Assembly: GCA_034440615.1 (NCBI GenBank)
Contig: JAOTOM010004558.1
Span: 186,001-250,000, forward strand
Reading direction: 5' to 3'
Source: Ashinkailepas kermadecensis
Taxonomy: Eukaryota > Arthropoda > Thecostraca > Neolepadidae
Length of the DNA stretch: 64,000 nt
The translations under genes and the position numbers were made by a program. The notes below the pieces were generated by a model that made no database searches, had not been told where the DNA came from, and was given only the letters and a program-made list of their open reading frames with translations. Each line of letters opens with the position of its first letter. The stretch's first letter is position 1. Below are positions 12,698-23,186 of the stretch, piece by piece.

Positions 12698-14031
12698 AAG
12701 TGCTGTGGCATGCACACAGGGCGCTGTGAATGATAGTAGATCTGGCATTCACGAATTCCATCCACGGTTTTGTTTATTCTGTTGCGTTGCTTTATGCCAT
12801 TGACGCATTTTTCGCATTATATCGTTCGTCATTCCAGCGAGAGGTTGCGATGCCTGTCACGGTTTTGACGCTGTATTTCGAGTGCATGATTATATGCTTT
12901 TGAAGTTTTGACATTTTTGCTGTGGCACCCTGAAGGCCTGTGGCCGAAACGTTGGCGATTTGTTTGTTTAATTTGTTTTCTTACTGTGCCGGTTGTGCAT
13001 AACTTGTCCAAATATAATTCAACATATATATGCATGCCAAACAGGTAACCACCAACAACTGGCAAGCACGGTCATGTCTAAAAGAAAAGTTGCAGTTCCA
13101 CACATAAGCAACGAAATTGCCTTTTGGAGTTCTTGCACATGCAGTGAAAATAGATTATTACACAGTGATTCGCACGCAACCTTGCACCGTATGTGCCCGC
13201 AGATGCAATCTGACATTTAGCACCCGTTTTACAGTGCAAAGCAGCCATTGCACAAACGGATCGAGATTCGTGGGTAACGAGGTCTGAGCACGCTCGTCTC
13301 AAATCAGGTTCGGCAAGCCGGCCGTGCGGTCCCGCAGCCGCCAGTGGCAGATCAGTGTCGTACGGAGTGTTGCACCGAGTGGCGGATCAGCATCGTACAG
13401 AAAGTTGCCTGGCAGAGAATGGTAGATCAGCACTGGCTAAGAGATAAGAAGCCGGAGCCAGGCATCTGCGACCCTTGGAAAACCTGCCAACCTTGCTTGA
13501 CTTAGCTTCCAGCGCTGGTGGCTGCTATCTGGTCTACTTGAACGACTTCATGGTCCGAAAACTGAACCAATGGAATATGCTGTCAGGCTGTAGGTCAAAC
13601 ACCATTGTGAAATGATTTACACATCCATAATCTAAAGAACAATCACCAGGGGTGGATATAGAAAATGGTCTTCAACCCGCTGAGGGAATTAAGGCAGTGT
13701 ATCTTCTTTTGTTGTTCAAAATAACTTGTCACATTTGGACATATATAAGCTTAATACATATCAAATGCGGATCCAGGGGACAACTGGGGGCACGTGCATC
13801 CCCCGGCAGAGGTATGGCGCCCCCTCCGGAGAAATGGTGTCCTTCCTGAACAAGCCCCCCCCTTCCCCGCCGATCAGAAGTCCTGGATCCCCCCCCTGAT
13901 ATACAGGTATGGTATTGAGAAATATGTTTGTTTGATATGTTAATCTTTAACACATACTTTATGGATATATATATATATATGTATATACATGTCTTATAAT
14001 AATGTGTGTACATTATATATGAATACCGTGC
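12693..14031. other. unassigned sequence; possible Penelope-like 3' remnant at its left end
   Basis: Contains the hammerhead-like motif at 12929-12957. A degenerate GTGGCRGATCAGCRTCGTAC-like duplication lies at 13350-13430, and a stretch with a GCGGATCCAGG end near 13767 may be a short non-autonomous element. No host gene is seen. Confidence 0.35.
12929..12957 (+). ncRNA. degenerate hammerhead-like motif (candidate)
   Basis: CCTGAAGGCCTGTGGCCGAAAC has a perfect 4-bp GGCC/GGCC stem with a 3-base loop followed by GAAAC, as in stem II of a hammerhead. The strictly required CTGATGA is reduced to CTGA, so it would not be expected to cleave. Hammerhead motifs are known in Penelope-like terminal repeats, and this one lies about 670 bp past the GIY-YIG remnant. 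The identification is inference. Confidence 0.25.
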
Positions 14032-14385
14032 GTGTACGAAGTCTACCCAGTTCCCAACTCGTGTACGAAGTCTACCCAGTTCCCAACTCGTGTACGAAGT
14101 CTACCCAGCTCCCAACTCGTGTACGAAGTCTAACCAGTTCCCAACTCGTGTACGAAGTCTACCCAGTTCCCAACTCGTGTACGAAGTCTACCCGGTTCCC
14201 AACTCGTGTACGAAGTCTACCCAGTTCCCAACTCGTGTACGAAGTCTACCCAGCTCCCAACTCGTGTACGAAGTCTACCCAGTTCCCAACTCGTGCACGA
14301 AGTCTACCCAGTTCCCAACTCGTGTACGAAGTCTACACAACTCCCAACTCGTGTACGAAGTCTACCCAGTTCCCAACTAGTGCCT
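14032..14385. repeat. 29-bp minisatellite, about 12 copies
   Basis: GTGTACGAAGTCTACCCAGT recurs every 29 bp from 14032. Variation is limited to a few C/T and A/G positions. The period of 29 cycles the reading frame, giving open Ser/Thr/Pro frames without biological meaning. Confidence 0.96.
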
Positions 14386-14523
14386 CAGATTCGGTCACTA
14401 CGGGGAGCGGCATGGTTCTGATACCCGCCCCGTGGATGTGGCGGCGTCAGACTGCCGAATCCAGCGGTGGCAATAGCCATGGTGGGCTGGAATGCTGGAA
14501 CGCTGCATGGCATGCACAACGGT

Positions 14524-14765
14524 GGCATGCTTATCAGTCGGCATGGTAGGCTGGCATGCTTATCAGTCGGCATGGTAGGCTGGCATGCTTATCAGTCGGC
14601 ATGGTAGGTTGGCATGCTATCAGACGGCATGATAGGCTGGCATGCTATCAGTCGGCATGGTATGTCGGCATGCTGATCAGTCGGCATGGTAGGCTGGCAT
14701 GCTTATCAGTCGGCATTGTAGGTTGGCACGCTATCAGTCAGCATGATAGGCTGGCATGCCAGTAG
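14524..14765. repeat. second, unrelated 27-29-bp minisatellite, about 8 copies
   Basis: GGCATGCTTATCAGTCGGCA and variants follow one another, with two-base deletions in some copies (GGCATGCTATCAG). It begins about 140 bp after the previous 29-bp array ends and shares no sequence with it. Confidence 0.93.
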
Positions 14766-16064
14766 TTGGCACGTCAGCTGTGTCGGACATACCCTGCACG
14801 CAATTTTAAAAGTCACCTGAATTTAATGAATGACTACGTTCTATGAACATCGCACCCAACTCAGTGACAAGTCTGATGTTTTATCAATGAGAATAATCTC
14901 AACGCTCAATTCGCTGTTTCACCATTTGAGACAAAGTTTGATGATGTCTACTGTATGTCTAGGATCCAAGGACATCACCACCGTCTGTGACGGTGTCTGT
15001 GAGGATCGCTGGCATCATTCAGTTGCCTGGCTGTTTTTATTAGCCAAGGATAGCGGTTGCCGCAGTCTAACCATCAGTGCCACCAAGTCTGAGCCACGTG
15101 CCGAGTAACAGCCGAACAATTCAGTGGCTCATTTACTTAAGTCTGGCGATACGTCGGCCTTAATTACATTTTGTATCCACTGCATAACTATTCGTGTGAC
15201 CTGTGTATATATGGAATTGCACGTTACTATGTTTTGTGATTTATTTTATTAGGGTAATAATTTGTCTTTCAAGTACCAGACTAGGTTTTCGGCATGACAC
15301 TTCAGATAATTATCTGGGAAATGTTGACGTGTGACAGTGTCGGCCAGACATGATCGCGGTGCCTGAACGGCTTCACTTCACATCAGAACATGGCGAAGCA
15401 CACGCGCTGTGTGTTCCGCATGTTCAAACATGCTGTAATACAGGCCCTCAACGAGAAAATATCGTGGATGTCTTACGGCCGGCTACCGAACCGTACCCAA
15501 TTACAAGCTGAAGATACGGTAGCAACGTTGTAGCGTTGTAAACGTTGTACGTTGTAACTTTGTGCGTTGCAACGTTGTGTGTCTCAGTACGTTGTAAGCA
15601 ACTATGGCACACGCGACAACACTAAAACTATATTGCACAATATAATCTGTAGCAATGTGTTTAGTACAGTCGGATTAAGGTTGCTCATGGAATATTCGTT
15701 GGCATGCAATCTTTGAGCTTAGTCGTGTTTAACTGCAGTATTTACAACTGACTGTATTCCATTTCGCCTGGTTATTCGCGCATTGGCAGCGCAGGAGGTT
15801 GATATGCAGTTTGCTGGTTAAAATTACGACTGGTAGACGTAGCCTTGTACCCTTTCCCGACTATTTTTAGTGAACACCCTTCTGCAATACCAGTCTTTAC
15901 AGGAGTGCAAAATGCTTCATGCACTATCTGCTGAATAATTGCTGCAGAAAACAGTAGTCCAGGCCGATCGATACTAACCAAGCATATAATCTCCGGCTCT
16001 GTGAGTTACACGACCTATAACCTTTGGAGCAAACAACTAGAACAGATGGACCCTTGTGGTGTGA
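14766..16064. other. unassigned sequence
   Basis: Includes a GTTGTA-rich patch at 15525-15600 of simple slippage type. No gene is recognised. Confidence 0.4.
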
Positions 16065-16545
16065 GCATCTGCATGACGTTATGCAGCCTAGTCTAGCAGC
16101 TGCATGACGTCATACAACCGAGCCTGGCAGTTGCATGACGTTATGCAATCTAATCTGGCAGCTGCATGACGCTATGTGACATAATCTGGCAGCTGCATGA
16201 CGCTATGTGACATAATCTGGCAGCTGCATGACGCTATGTGACATAATCTGGCAGCTGCATGACGCTATGTGACATAATCTGGCAGCTGCATGACGCTATG
16301 TGACATAATCTGGCAGCTGCATGACGTTATACAACCTAATATTGCAGCTGAATGACGTCATATAGTCTAATCTGGCAGCTGCATGACGTTATGCAACCTA
16401 ATCTGGCAGCCGCATCACGTTATATAACCTAATATGACAGCTGCATGACGATCTATAACCTAATTCGGCAGCTGCATGACGTTATACAACCTAATCTGGC
16501 AGCTGCATGACATTATGCAACCTCATCTGTCAGCTGCATGACCTC
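16065..16545. repeat. 31-bp minisatellite, about 15 copies
   Basis: CTGGCAGCTGCATGACG recurs every 31 bp. The five copies from about 16155 to 16310 are identical, while the outer copies are diverged, as in an array still homogenising in its centre. Each unit carries CAGCTG, and many carry TGACGT. Confidence 0.95.
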
Positions 16546-18545
16546 TCGGACGGACCAAATAGCTGCGGTTTTCTGTGAGAATGAAGTATGCGAGCGTACT
16601 GCCAGGGGCGGATCCAGGAATTTGCATGGAGTGAGCACTTGTTCAGAGGAACACCATTTCATCGGATGGACGCATTCTCCCTTTCTCACCTCCCTTTCTA
16701 GTGTAAGCTTTGTCTTAAGGGCTTCAGGGGAGAGCCCCCCCCCGCCCTAGCTGCGCCTCTAGTTCCATGTGCCTTTTCGACGCGCTTCGCTGATAGCAAA
16801 AAGTCCCGAAGTTTTGGATTATATCTAATGTAAGCTTTTTCTGCAGAGATTAAGGGGGATCGTCCCCCACACCCCTAGCTGTGCCTCCGGTTCAATTTAC
16901 CATTGCATGTCCATTGTTCCATGTGCCATGTAAGAATGTGGTTCGCTGCCTTTGCTCTTATTTAGATTATGCAAATAAACGATCTCCATTTCCATGTTTT
17001 CTGGCACTACGGAGCTCGTCTGCTTTGCCATCTGTAAATACCGTAGTAATTCCGGGGAATTTGGGAGTTTCCATACCGAGTTAACTATAGCATGCTCCAA
17101 CAAGATGATAATGCTCACGGTGAGAAAATCGCTGCCGCATATGCTCCGCTTTACTTTGATGAGAATGCAATGCAAATGCGTGCCTTCTTAAGCTTTGGCA
17201 CAAAGCCGGTACGATTTGTGATTCATCGCTTCTGGATTCCCGAGTCGCCGCAACATGAAACGTTCCCTTTCACCTGCGGGACAAGCTCCGCGCCTTGTGC
17301 GAACAGCGGAAAGGGCGTCGGACCGACGACCTGTGGCATTGCGAGACCAGTGAAGCCGACAATCAGATCAGAGGCGGCTGGACGGCCTTCTCCACGGCCG
17401 AAGGTGATCCATCTACCGCAGAGCCAGTGGTGGGGCTGCCGCAGTGGTGTGTCATCACGTGGCGGCCAGAACACGGGCCAACCGCGAATCGTGGACGGAG
17501 AGCGATGAAAAGAGAGCGAATCGTGGACACTGCGGAGTTCGCTGCCTATTTGAGTTGTGAAGGACTGTTCCGCTGGTCCGGAACCAGGTGGTTATTTCTG
17601 TAAATGAATTTCTGGAGTTTTTAGTCCTCATTTCTCCATAGAGACAAGTGTCCTCGTGTTTCGTTCTGCATCATTTGACAGCTTCTTGTGATTGGACAAA
17701 GTGGTTTCAGCTATTCTTGGACCTGTAAATATAAGTGTACCACTGCATTCGATGCATCGATGTAGCCCCAATAAATCACTAGGTCCAATTTCAACCTTAC
17801 TAGCAATACTTAGGATGCATATCGGATGGAAGGAGGGAGGAAAATACGCCGTGTGTTGTTTAGTTTGTATGCACAATTATGCACTACGTGATATGGAGTG
17901 AGGTGCTTGAAGGTCTGCCGATAAGGTTTCTATTAAATCATGATTTTCGGTTCGAATTCGAACGGCGTCGACACGTTGGCAGCTTTGTCGCCATATCTGT
18001 GGGATATCGATGCAGCACAGGCAGATATTTGTTATGCAATGTCTTCGTGAGACGTACCTCAGGCTCCCGTTGGTGGGTGATATAACCCTGCTAACTATCT
18101 AACCCAAAGTAACTCTGATAGGCAACACTGAGGACTTCATGTTAAATATTCCCTGACCCTGCTTGTTCGTGAAGTGCCCTGTCATTACCCAATAGGCAAA
18201 TGTTATCGAAACCTCCACTTACATTCACCAACTAGAAGACTTGTAGCCATAGATGTGAAGGAAATGTGAGATGAATAATGTTCACATTTTCTTCGCATAC
18301 CTAGTGACCATATGGCAAAATGTCACGATCGCACGAAAGAAAAATGTACATATCAGCATCTATATTTGGTTCTTTTTCTTGGCTCAGAAGCAATAATAAT
18401 GCAGGGTAATCTAAAACATCTGCCAAGGTGGGCGGCTTCTCACCCTGTCAAACCGGAGTGGCGACATCGCCCATGAGGGCTTCACGATGCACGGCTGTCT
18501 ATGTATCCGAGACTGCGACGAGAAATTCGTAATGCGAGAGACAAG

Positions 18546-18546
<1 letters not shown>
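16546..18546. other. unassigned sequence with remnants of short non-autonomous elements
   Basis: CAGGGGCGGATCCAGG at 16603 and the CTAGCTGYGCCTC-type ends near 16747 and 16875 look like boundaries of MITE-like copies. A plus-strand frame from about 17252 to 17603 (about 117 codons, containing LRDKLRALCEQRKGRR) has coding-like composition but no recognisable family. It has no ATG, so it would have to be an exon or an element remnant. Confidence 0.3.
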
Positions 18547-18982
<436 letters not shown>

Positions 18983-18983
<1 letters not shown>

Positions 18984-19748
18984 ATATATCGACACTTCTG
19001 ATACGGCACTCTCGCATGCATCTTGACCGTGTGCCCGCAGGCTGCGTTGGCGTCATGAAGAGAATCGGATGAAAGGCAGGAACATATGAAAATGCATAAA
19101 TGGCATGATAAAGTTATCCGCGAATAAAGACCCCGTCTAACAGTGTTTGCTCTGCAAATGGGAACGTGAAAAAGACCTTAGATCGCAGTCGTAGTGAATC
19201 GAGGCGGAAACTGAATGAGGAAATGTTCCAGCAAATATGCAAAACCATTTTCTCCAGATAAAATTGGGTGTGTAAAAATGCATTATTGAACTCTCCTGCG
19301 AGTGGGTTATCAAAAAATATCTTTAAGAGGTCCCCATATGCCAACAGTGGTGATGTGTGTGATGTGTGAGCGTAAGATGAAAGCAACATTAAACGTGTGT
19401 GCTGTACTTGCTCTACCCGATCTAAGTGAGACTGTGCTTCACCACCCCATGTCGCACATTCATGCTTCAGAATAGAATGTGTATTGCCAGCATACGCTCA
19501 ACCGATAGATTCTGACCTAAGAACTCCGAGTGAAAATCCGATCTGAAGAGACCTGATCATGAAGCCCATCGCCATATTTACTTTTTCAGCAGGTAAATTA
19601 AAAAGTTTTCTAAAGGTAAGTTCTTTTGAATTTGTGATTTTATGGCATAATTTCACATCATCTGCGAAAAAGCAACAATGTGTTGTTATGTTTCGGGTAG
19701 TTCGATCACCAATAAGGCAAAGAGCATTGGTGGCAAGATACTACCTGC
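18983..19748. other. unassigned sequence
   Basis: Nothing recognised. Confidence 0.4.
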
Positions 19749-19908
19749 TGACGTACCCGAGAGAACCCTCGTCCAATCACAGGGAACCCTCGAGAACCCT
19801 CGTCCAATCCCTGACGTACCCAAGAGATCCCTCGTCCAATCACATGGAACCCTCGAGAACCCTCGTCCAATCCCTGACGTACCCGAGAGAACCATCGTCC
19901 AATCACAG
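19749..19908. repeat. 62-63-bp tandem repeat, about 2.6 copies
   Basis: CTGACGTACC begins units at 19749, 19811 and 19874. Within each unit, ACCCTCGTCCAATC occurs twice, so the unit itself arose from a shorter duplication. Confidence 0.9.
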
Positions 19909-21639
19909 ACCTTACCATTTACTACGACTCCTCGTGTTCAGTTTGAAAGATATGACGCCGACAATTTGACAGTATTTCCTGTGACATGCTATGACTGGTG
20001 CAGCTTGTAGATGAGATATGTGTGTTTAACACCTTGGAAGGAGCAGAATAATCTGGGCAGATGGCATCAGCTTCTGTTTTGTCTGAAATATATTCCCACA
20101 CTAGTACCATGATAGCTGTGGTAGTCCTGATATATTGCAACCGTTCATACCGTCCAATAGGCAAGCTGCACGCCGGGTCCTAATCAGGCTCCACTCTGGA
20201 CTCTCTCCAAAATCCACTTAGCAGCTGGTACGTTGAATTCGCTCGCAATAAGAGCGGGTGTCTCCGGGTGACGAGTACCGATCCGCTGACACACGTATGT
20301 GGTGGCTGTTAGAGCGCCATTATTACAAGGCGAACAGTCGGAGATAATTATCGACGACATCGGAGCAGATGGTCACCACACCGCCAGAGTTTTTGTGCCT
20401 CCTTCTTCAAGGTCATCCCTTCCCTCTGGTCGTAGGGAAGAGATTGCGGACATGCCACTCACTCTCCAATGTGGGCTGGTCGGTCACGTCGGCACCAAGT
20501 GTCGATGGGCAATGTCGTCTCCATTGCCAAGGTCATGAGATTGTCGCTTAGCCATGTCTCCGTCCACATTATGGCGTGGAATTGTTCCAACCGAGAGAAC
20601 TTGCACGAAGAGCGCTCGGTTTCCAACGGATTCTTCGCACGGCTCAGTTGACGACGAGGAAAGCGTTCCCAAACGTTCCAATCTCCAACGAGTACAGCAG
20701 AAGGTATGTGATGTTTTAGATATTTTCATTTTCAGGTTCTCTCTCTCTGGGAACAATCTCGGGTACTTTCGCTGATTGACGCCCGATTAGTTCATAACAG
20801 TAAAGCTACTTCATTATAACCTGATACATCATTTCAGATGAAAATCAATTAAGAAGGAAGAACAGGCGAATATGATTTACCTGTAAAAATGCATTTCTGA
20901 GCGTATCTCATTAAAGAAATTGCACAAACATTTGACACTCCGTCCTAGTTTGCTCCATTTACATATAAACAGGTCCGATTACTCACTATCTTCAGCATAG
21001 GACATACTCAGTGCCATTGCCATTTTCTCCAAGCGCAGGGAGGTACGTTTCTTGACCGACACCACCACTGCTTGGCAGGTGACTCCCTTGATCCTTCGCA
21101 CAGTGAACTGTACCGCCTCATGGACATTCAGGTGGTCTTTGGGTCGCCACCCTGCACCAGCAGCTTCAGGTGACGTCCACAGGAGGTCACGGACAGGTGG
21201 TAGGTCAGGTAGTGCGATGCTCGAGTATTTCTCTCCTTCCTGGCGATCAGCTGTTCACCAAACTGACGGCAGAGCCATTATCGTGTCCAACATGCAGCGG
21301 GCGCACCTTTCCTCACGATGTCTTATCTGGTTTCAGCCACTGTCGATCAAGAGTTATTTTGCATCGCCGCTGCAAACTCGTCCAGAGCTGGGCATAGCAC
21401 TTCTCGATGCCTCTCGGAATCCACGGTCACGCTTGGCGTTCAGAATCCGTAAACCAAAATGACCCAAGTACACCTTGGCTGCTGGTGGCTAATGGCGCAC
21501 CCAGAAACTTTGCATGGAGAGCCTGTACACCTAAAGTGCTATGATTGAGCACGTCTCGATTTAGAGTCGAAAATGTACATACTAACACGCAAGTTCTCAC
21601 CGCTAAGTGCCTTGAAAGCGCTTCTGTTGACAGCGCACG
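19909..21639. other. unassigned sequence
   Basis: Open frames of up to 136 codons (21052-21462, plus) have no recognisable domain, and the opposite strand is equally unremarkable. Possibly an old element or exon remnant; I cannot say. Confidence 0.35.
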
Positions 21640-21795
21640 GCGTGCCGAATTTCATATGAAGAATCTGCACATGTATGTACCATATAAAGCTCCTGCACAT
21701 GTGACATATGAAGCTTCTGCACATGTACATACCATATGAAGTTTCTGCACATGTACCATATGAAGATTCTGCACATGTACCATGTGAAGTTTCTG
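21640..21795. repeat. 24-33-bp tandem repeat, about 6 copies
   Basis: CATATGAAGYTTCTGCACATGT units are separated by a variable TACATAC insert. Each has a near-palindromic ACATGT and CATATG. Confidence 0.9.
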
Positions 21796-22312
21796 AGTCT
21801 TTTTGTAGTCAATGTCGGTTTCAGATACATGTCGGTTAAAGTTGGCAGGCACCAAATAAAGTGTGTTTCAACAGGGCTGAAATGACTTGATTTAGCCTCT
21901 ACGCACTTCTTCTTGATGATGTCTTCTACCCCCCCACACACACACACACACACAAAAACAGGTGAATTGTAATAGCATATCAACCAGGTATTTTCGTAAT
22001 CATAAAGTGAGAGAATGCGCTGTGAAATAAGCATGCACATGCATATGCAGTTTAGACATCATTTTGCGTTAATAGTGTTTTCCAACTGATTTTTGTGGGC
22101 ATGTCGGTATTGATGTCGCTTTGCTACCAGTCCCTGTACGCATCAAATCCACTTGACCTATTGAATTAAGTTCATAATCTCAGTGACGCGTGCAAAATTC
22201 GTATGAAGGAGCCAAGGAGACCAAATTTGGCAGCTGTCCCAAGTAGCGTAAAAGAGGTTATTGCAATTTAATCACGATTTTCGAAAACTTGAAAACATGC
22301 GTCTAATGCTAC
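21796..22312. other. unassigned sequence
   Basis: Includes a short CA run at about 21935-21957. Nothing else is recognised. Confidence 0.4.
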
Positions 22313-22539
22313 CTTGAATTCCATTAACCAGGTCCGGACAGCTGTCCTGTTAAGCCGGATTTGGCAAGCATCCATTGCACTTCGGTCGAAATATCTTTCT
22401 AAAAGAGAGCTGAGTTGCCCTAGCGAGCACGCGCGAAGGACCCGCTGCGCACACCGCAGCTGCGACCACCCGGGCCATGTAGGGTGTAATCGAGCAGCAG
22501 ATCTACCGAGCAGGGTGACACGCTCCATCCGACCTGCAT
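22313..22539 (-). CDS. candidate internal coding exon, unknown protein
   Basis: On the minus strand an acceptor-like TTCTTCACCTCAG directly precedes 22539. The frame stays open for 75 codons to a donor-like AAG|GTAGCA at 22313. The segment contains AQRVLRACSLGQLSSLLERY followed by RSAMDACQIRLNRTAVRTW, which has plausible amphipathic composition. No domain is recognised and neighbouring exons were not found. It could equally be a chance open frame. Confidence 0.25.
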
Positions 22540-23186
22540 CTGAGGTGAAGAATCAGTCAAGTGCTCTCAGATCTGGACCACGAGGCCTTGACACAGGATG
22601 GAGCAGGTGGCCGAGTTTGTGCACTCTGCCGCTCGGTACGAACCGATAACTCACTCCGCTGAAACTCCATGCTAACCGTAAACGCTAATATAATATTTGG
22701 GAAGGGTTGTAGTTGGTTATGGCACTAAAAGCGCTGGCAATTTAAAACTTATTTTGGTTTAATTTTTCAGTGTCCACCAGCTAAATGTTTTTAACACTTC
22801 GGTGTTCAACGAACCGAGCTACCGGGCTCTGATGCATTCCAAGACCATTCACTTTTGTCAGTCACATTCCAGTTATCGAGATACCAGATAACAGAACAAC
22901 GAATATAGCTTGTCTCTGTATTCCGGCTTGGTTAATAACGTGAGGCAGCTAATTGTTTCAGCGCTAAACCCAAGGCGGAAATGAAACGAACGCCGGACAA
23001 AATATCTCGAATATTTGCGCAGGCTTGGACATAGTGCGACAGACTTCCTTTTCATTAATCCGGTTTGAATGACAAGGCCTTGTCATTCAAGCCGGAGCTA
23101 AAGGAGGCAACACACGAGGAAGAAGTGAGCTTGCGGTGGCGTGTTTCCACATAGTCACGCAGTATTGGTAGTTTTAAGCCGTCTAC
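22540..23186. other. unassigned sequence
   Basis: Contains a short inverted repeat of GACAAGGCCTTGTC type near 23070. Otherwise nothing is recognised. Confidence 0.4.
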
